Shown: piece by piece, positions 51,481 through 54,980 of the stretch | Position numbering within the stretch: position 1 is the first letter of the stretch | Layout of the letters: each line of letters begins with the position of its first letter | Origin: Cloacimonetes bacterium UBA6081 | GTDB taxonomy: Bacteria; Cloacimonadota; Cloacimonadia; Cloacimonadales; Cloacimonadaceae | Direction of reading: 5' to 3' | DNA length: 54,980 nt | NCBI GenBank assembly: GCA_002428685.1 | Contig: DIXL01000085.1 | Span: forward strand, 33,094 to 88,073 | Notes under the pieces: model-generated | The model's database searches: none | The model's input: only the letters and a program-made list of their open reading frames with translations | Told to the model about the DNA's origin: nothing | Position numbers and translations under genes: made by a program

Positions 51481-51660
51481 ACACGGATTTGACGGATTAA
51501 ACAGATTAACACGGATATGTAGCATAATATCTTGTTTCGGAAGGGGACTAAACCGTTTTTTTTAAACACAAGCGCAAAGCTCACCCACCTTGTTAGCACC
51601 ATAAGCTCATTTTTAAAACTCATAATCCGTGTTAATCTGTTTAATCCGTCAAATCCGTGT
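51481..51660. mobile_element. 180-base element with perfect 36-bp terminal inverted repeats
   Basis: Left arm 51481-51516 (ACACGGATTTGACGGATTAA then ACAGATTAACACGGAT) and right arm 51625-51660 are exact reverse complements, with a 108-base interior and no ORF of note. The TTAATCCGTCAAATCCGTGT type of sequence recurs in many bacterial genomes, but I have no copy elsewhere in this window. It looks like a MITE. It occupies the gap between the propeller gene and rpsA. Confidence 0.82.
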
Positions 51661-51855
51661 TACTATTAATATTGTAAGCATTGTGGTATCCAAAGATAGC
51701 AAATGGGCGTAGCTACTAAGCAGTTAATATGGTCATTACATCCTCCCTTTAGCCTCATCCAAAACACCAGCGATTTAACCCTCTAAAATAAAATCCTTTA
51801 CAAAAAAGGGTCTTTAGAAACCGTGGGCTTTCTGAAATGTCGTTAGGAGATACTT
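51661..51855 (+). other. rpsA leader region
   Basis: The 195 bases before rpsA contain AAAATAAAAT-type AT-rich sequence near 51784-51792, a GGGTCTTTAGAAACCGTGGG segment with small hairpin potential, and a good AGGAGA ribosome site seven bases before the ATG. A promoter cannot be placed with confidence. Confidence 0.4.
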
Positions 51856-53391
51856 ATGTCAGACAAGGTGCGTGAAACCAGCAGCAAAGCTGCAATGAAA
51901 GAACTGAAAGAAGAATATCTTCGCATGCTCGAAGAATCCTTTCAAAACACAGCAGAAATCAAAAAGGGCGATGTAGTCGAAGCCCCCATCGTCAGTATCA
52001 GCGAACAATATCTGATTCTGAACTTGGGTGGAAAATTCGATGCTTACGCCGAAATCGGTGACTTTTCCGATGAAAAAGGTGTCCTTCATTACAAAGTTGG
52101 TGATAACATCAAAGGTTACGTTGTTGACCAGAACGATCAAGGCTTCGTTGTAGGTAAAAGCCTCACCAAGCAGTATGTGGACAAACAGTCCATTCTCGAT
52201 GCTTACGAAAAGAAAATTCCTGTTCAGGGCAAGATTTACTCCCCCACCAAAGGCGGATTCAATGTAGATATTTTGGGAGCACGGGCTTTTTGCCCAGTAT
52301 CCCAGGTTTCCTTGCATCCCGTGGAAGATACCGCCCAGTTTATTGGCAAGACCATGGATTTTTTAGTGATTGAGTGTTCGGAAAATTGTCGCCGGCTTGT
52401 GGTTTCTCACCGCCAACTGGCAGAACTGTTAGAAAAAGAGACCAAAGCAGCCGCTTTAGAGAATCTACAAGTTGGTAGCACGGTTAAAGGCACAGTGATG
52501 CGAATGACCAGCTTTGGTGCATTTGTAGAACTTGGTGGCATCGAGGGCTTGATGCATGTATCGGAAATATCTTGGCAACATGTGGTTAAGCCACAGGACG
52601 AGCTGAAAATTGGACAGGAAATGGACGTAAAGATTTTGGAAATTAAAGGCGATAAAATTGCCCTGTCCCGCAAAGCTTTGATGGAAAATCCTTTTACGCT
52701 TGCTCTTGCTGAATTGCATGAGGGCGATACCATCAGTTGCCGCATTCTGCGTTTGCACAATTTTGGTGCTTTTGCAGAGTTGCGTCCCGGGGTGGAAGGT
52801 TTAATTCCTGTATCCGAAATGAGCCGCAATCGCAATATTTCGCATCCCCGCGAAGTTTTGAAGGAAGGCGCATTGGTCGAGGTTCAAATCTTACGTATAG
52901 ATGAAGACACCCGCAAGATTTCCTTATCTTTAAAAGCTCTGCAGGAAGACCCCTGGGATAAGATTGATGAGCTGGTGCAGCTGGAACAGCCTTTTGAAGG
53001 TACCGTGGAAAGCAGCACTAATTTTGGCATCTTTGTTACCATCACAGATGGCGTAACCGGCCTTCTTCCCCGCTCCAGAGTTCGCAAAACCGATAACTTT
53101 AAAACAGGTGACAAAACCACCTTAATGGTTACTGCCATCGATAAAGAAAACCATAGAATCACTTTGGACTACACCGATCGTACCGCAGATGAAGTAATTG
53201 AACCCCGTTCGCGTTTTGAAGAACATGCTCCTCGTGAACAGCGTAGCGGTGGTGGCGATAGCAGCTATCGTGGCGACCGCGGTTCTTCACCCCGTAAAGG
53301 TGGTGGCAGAGGCAGAAGCGATGAAGAATGGCGTAAATATGCCAATCAAAAGGCAGCCCCAAGCGAAGACAATCCCTTCAAAGACTTATAG
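51856..53391 (+). CDS. rpsA: 30S ribosomal protein S1
   Basis: A 511-residue protein with five S1 (OB-fold) repeats, about residues 34-104, 115-190, 199-275, 285-365 and 370-445. The third to fifth are the most canonical (the GTVMRMTSFGAFVELGGIEG and NFGAFAELRPGVEGL types). A Gly/Arg/Ser-rich tail (RGDRGSSPRKGGGRGRS) follows and may add RNA affinity. S1 helps the small subunit capture mRNA. E. coli S1 has six repeats, so this is a shorter version. AGGAGA precedes the ATG. It is followed 12 bases later by lysS. Confidence 0.94.
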   Translation: MSDKVRETSSKAAMKELKEEYLRMLEESFQNTAEIKKGDVVEAPIVSISEQYLILNLGGKFDAYAEIGDFSDEKGVLHYKVGDNIKGYVVDQNDQGFVVGKSLTKQYVDKQSILDAYEKKIPVQGKIYSPTKGGFNVDILGARAFCPVSQVSLHPVEDTAQFIGKTMDFLVIECSENCRRLVVSHRQLAELLEKETKAAALENLQVGSTVKGTVMRMTSFGAFVELGGIEGLMHVSEISWQHVVKPQDELKIGQEMDVKILEIKGDKIALSRKALMENPFTLALAELHEGDTISCRILRLHNFGAFAELRPGVEGLIPVSEMSRNRNISHPREVLKEGALVEVQILRIDEDTRKISLSLKALQEDPWDKIDELVQLEQPFEGTVESSTNFGIFVTITDGVTGLLPRSRVRKTDNFKTGDKTTLMVTAIDKENHRITLDYTDRTADEVIEPRSRFEEHAPREQRSGGGDSSYRGDRGSSPRKGGGRGRSDEEWRKYANQKAAPSEDNPFKDL

Positions 53392-53403
53392 AATTAACAA
53401 ATA

Positions 53404-54900
53404 ATGCAGCAGAAACCCAATCAGTTTATTAGGCTGCGTCAGCAAAAGCTGGAAAAGATCAAGGCCATGGGTATTGATCCCTATCCGGTGGAATCCTCAC
53501 GCAGCCATTCTATTTCCAACCTGCTTTCCGATAAGGATAGCTGGATTGCCGCAGAAACCCAGGTTACAATAGCCGGACGCCTTGTGGCCATGCGCCGTCA
53601 GGGGAAATTGGGCTTTGGCAACATTGAAGATGCCAGCGGAAAGATTCAGATTTATGTTCAACAAAACTCCCTGGGCGAAGAGAACTACGAACTATTCAAA
53701 CTTTGTGATTCAGGTGATTTTATCCAGGTAACCGGTATCCTGTTTTACACTCAGACGGGTGAATATTCGTTAAAGTGCACGTCCATAAAGCTGCTTGGTA
53801 AAAACATCCGCCCCCTACCGACCGTAAAAGAAAAGATCGAGGACGGCAAAACTATACGCTACGACGAATTTGCCGACATTGAACTCCGCTACCGTAAGCG
53901 CTATCTGGATTTACTTTTAAATCCGGAACACCGTAAGGTTTTTGAACTTAGGTCAAAGCTTGTTACTGCAATTAGGCACTTCATGGATGCCCGAGGCTAT
54001 ATTGAAGTGGAAACCCCCATCCTGCAGCCCTTGTATGGAGGAGCCAATGCCAGGCCCTTTACCACACATCACAACACCCTGGATGTGGATTTATACCTGC
54101 GCATTGCCACAGAGCTATACCTGAAAAGGCTTATTGTAGGCGGATTTGAGCGCGTTTATGAGATAGGAAAAAACTTTCGTAACGAAGGCATGGATAGAAC
54201 CCACAATCCCGAATTTACCCTGATGGAGTTTTATGAAGCTTTTTCAGATTTAACCGGGATGATGGATATTGCCGAAGACCTGTTTAAGCACTTAGCTTGG
54301 GACATTGTAGGTAAAGATTCCTTTAAGTATCACGGTCATGAGGTTTGCCTCAGCGGAACCTGGCGAAGAGCCAGCATGCCAAAACTGGTAACAGAGAATC
54401 TGGGGTTTGAGGTGGAACAGGCCAGCTATGAGGAACTTTTCGCTTTTTGCACAAAAAAAGAAATCGAAATCCCCCAAGGCGCGGGCAAAGGCAAATTGAT
54501 CTCGCTGCTATATGAGCACTTTGTAGAATCAAAACTCATCCAGCCTACCTTTGTCTGCGATTTCCCCAAAGAGATTTCACCCCTTGCAAAAACCAAACCC
54601 GGAAACCCCTTATTGGCAGACCGCTTTGAACTCATTATCGCTGGAAACGAATTCTCCAATGCCTTTAGCGAATTGAACGACCCCTTTGATCAAAGAGCAA
54701 GGCTGGAAGCCCAGGCCAAATTGCGGGAACTGGGCGATGACGAAGCCAACGTGGTGGATGAGGACTTTCTGGAAGCCCTGGAATATGGCATGCCGCCCAT
54801 GGGTGGACAGGGTATTGGCATAGACAGACTTATTATGCTGCTTACCGAAAACGATTCTATTAAGGAAGTTATTCTTTTCCCCCAAATGAAGACAAGTTAA
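53404..54900 (+). CDS. lysS: Lysyl-tRNA synthetase, class II
   Basis: A 498-residue class II enzyme with an N-terminal OB-fold anticodon-binding domain (VTIAGRLVAMRRQGKLGFGN). The catalytic domain carries motif 1 (RHFMDARGYIEVETP), motif 2 (GKNFRNEGMDRTHNPEFTLM) and motif 3 (GGQGIGIDRLIMLL). It charges tRNA-Lys. The length and all motifs are normal. It is in an operon with rpsA. Confidence 0.97.
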   Translation: MQQKPNQFIRLRQQKLEKIKAMGIDPYPVESSRSHSISNLLSDKDSWIAAETQVTIAGRLVAMRRQGKLGFGNIEDASGKIQIYVQQNSLGEENYELFKLCDSGDFIQVTGILFYTQTGEYSLKCTSIKLLGKNIRPLPTVKEKIEDGKTIRYDEFADIELRYRKRYLDLLLNPEHRKVFELRSKLVTAIRHFMDARGYIEVETPILQPLYGGANARPFTTHHNTLDVDLYLRIATELYLKRLIVGGFERVYEIGKNFRNEGMDRTHNPEFTLMEFYEAFSDLTGMMDIAEDLFKHLAWDIVGKDSFKYHGHEVCLSGTWRRASMPKLVTENLGFEVEQASYEELFAFCTKKEIEIPQGAGKGKLISLLYEHFVESKLIQPTFVCDFPKEISPLAKTKPGNPLLADRFELIIAGNEFSNAFSELNDPFDQRARLEAQAKLRELGDDEANVVDEDFLEALEYGMPPMGGQGIGIDRLIMLLTENDSIKEVILFPQMKTS

Positions 54901-54941
54901 GCAACTAGTGTTGTGTCAAGTTACATATGTCGTAACAGCAA
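54901..54941. repeat. Dispersed intergenic repeat, copy 3 of 3 (inverted)
   Basis: GCAACTAGTGTTGTGTCAAG and the following 20 bases are the reverse complement of the window's first repeat (CTTGACACAACACTAGTT core), with some change in the outer part. The copy starts right after the lysS stop. Confidence 0.7.
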
Positions 54942-54980
54942 TGTCGTTCCCGCGGAGGCGGGAATCCAGCCCTTGATAAT
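54942..54980. mobile_element. GC-rich inverted-repeat arm, partial copy of the 1582-1723 element
   Basis: GTCGTTCCCGCGGAGGCGGG and the bases to the window end match the reverse complement of about 1690-1723 over the visible 34 bases. The rest of the element is beyond the window. Confidence 0.78.

Noticed and set aside
1..54980. CRISPR arrays, rRNA genes, insertion sequences with transposases
   Set aside because: No regularly spaced repeats of CRISPR length, no rRNA-like sequence and no transposase or integrase ORF was seen; only short non-autonomous repeats are present.

Overview
The window (54,980 bases, about 42% G+C by eye) is chromosomal DNA from a diderm, anaerobic, fermentative bacterium. 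The diderm evidence is an LptD-type LPS transporter, an LpxL-type acyltransferase, a GmhB-type phosphatase, a patatin with an outer-membrane barrel and other beta-barrel proteins. Anaerobic amino-acid metabolism is indicated by an indolepyruvate:ferredoxin oxidoreductase pair. Gene content and style (many TTG/GTG starts, weak Shine-Dalgarno sites, rpsA next to lysS, proteins of unknown function with signal peptides) resemble Candidatus Cloacimonadota. That placement is an inference from memory, not a search result.

Layout. 1-360: repeats and a promoter. 360-9000: mostly plus-strand envelope and housekeeping genes (YgjP-like peptidase, DUF5683, CAP protein, lptD, gmhB-like, SpoU methyltransferase, XdhC, DUF3147), with xthA and a lipoprotein on the minus strand. 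9105-11278: iorBA (minus). 11406-26721: one unbroken minus-strand run of eight overlapping or nearly abutting genes. It starts with an 1,822-residue Ser/Thr-kinase/ATPase/TPR/GAF/histidine-kinase protein, then a 978-residue TPR protein, an outer-membrane barrel, a membrane protein, a polysaccharide deacetylase-like protein, uppP, holA and malQ. 26752-28033: lpxL-like acyltransferase and thioredoxin. 28422-39534 (minus): patatin/BamA-like protein, LiaF-like protein, purL, a YrdC/phosphatase fusion, an EnvC-like amidase activator and a heterodimeric ABC exporter. 39575-39652: tRNA-Pro(CGG).

39653-42860 is the accessory segment and the most interesting part. It holds an AAA ATPase/DUF4435 (TOPRIM) pair with the architecture of the PARIS anti-phage system, two nearly identical 125-base elements with terminal inverted repeats, and a chimeric ORF. 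That ORF appears to join the start of a diversity-generating-retroelement accessory protein to the domain-4 motif of the retroelement reverse transcriptase, so it is the wreck of such an element. An unrecognised Lys-rich ORF and a 14-bp-stem hairpin follow.

42864-44605 (minus): a DUF2089 regulator and its DUF4097-type partner, separated by a 31-bp perfect inverted repeat from a divergent plus-strand cluster at 44967-49478 (a polyprenyl-synthase-like protein with eroded Asp-rich motifs, CpsB/YwqE-like phosphatase, SDR epimerase, methyltransferase-like protein, YbhN-like flippase-type membrane protein). MoxR ATPase, a beta-propeller protein, a 180-base inverted-repeat element, rpsA and lysS complete the window. 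Several dispersed short repeats occur in gaps: one family at 1, 28375 and the right end; another at 1582-1723 and the right end.
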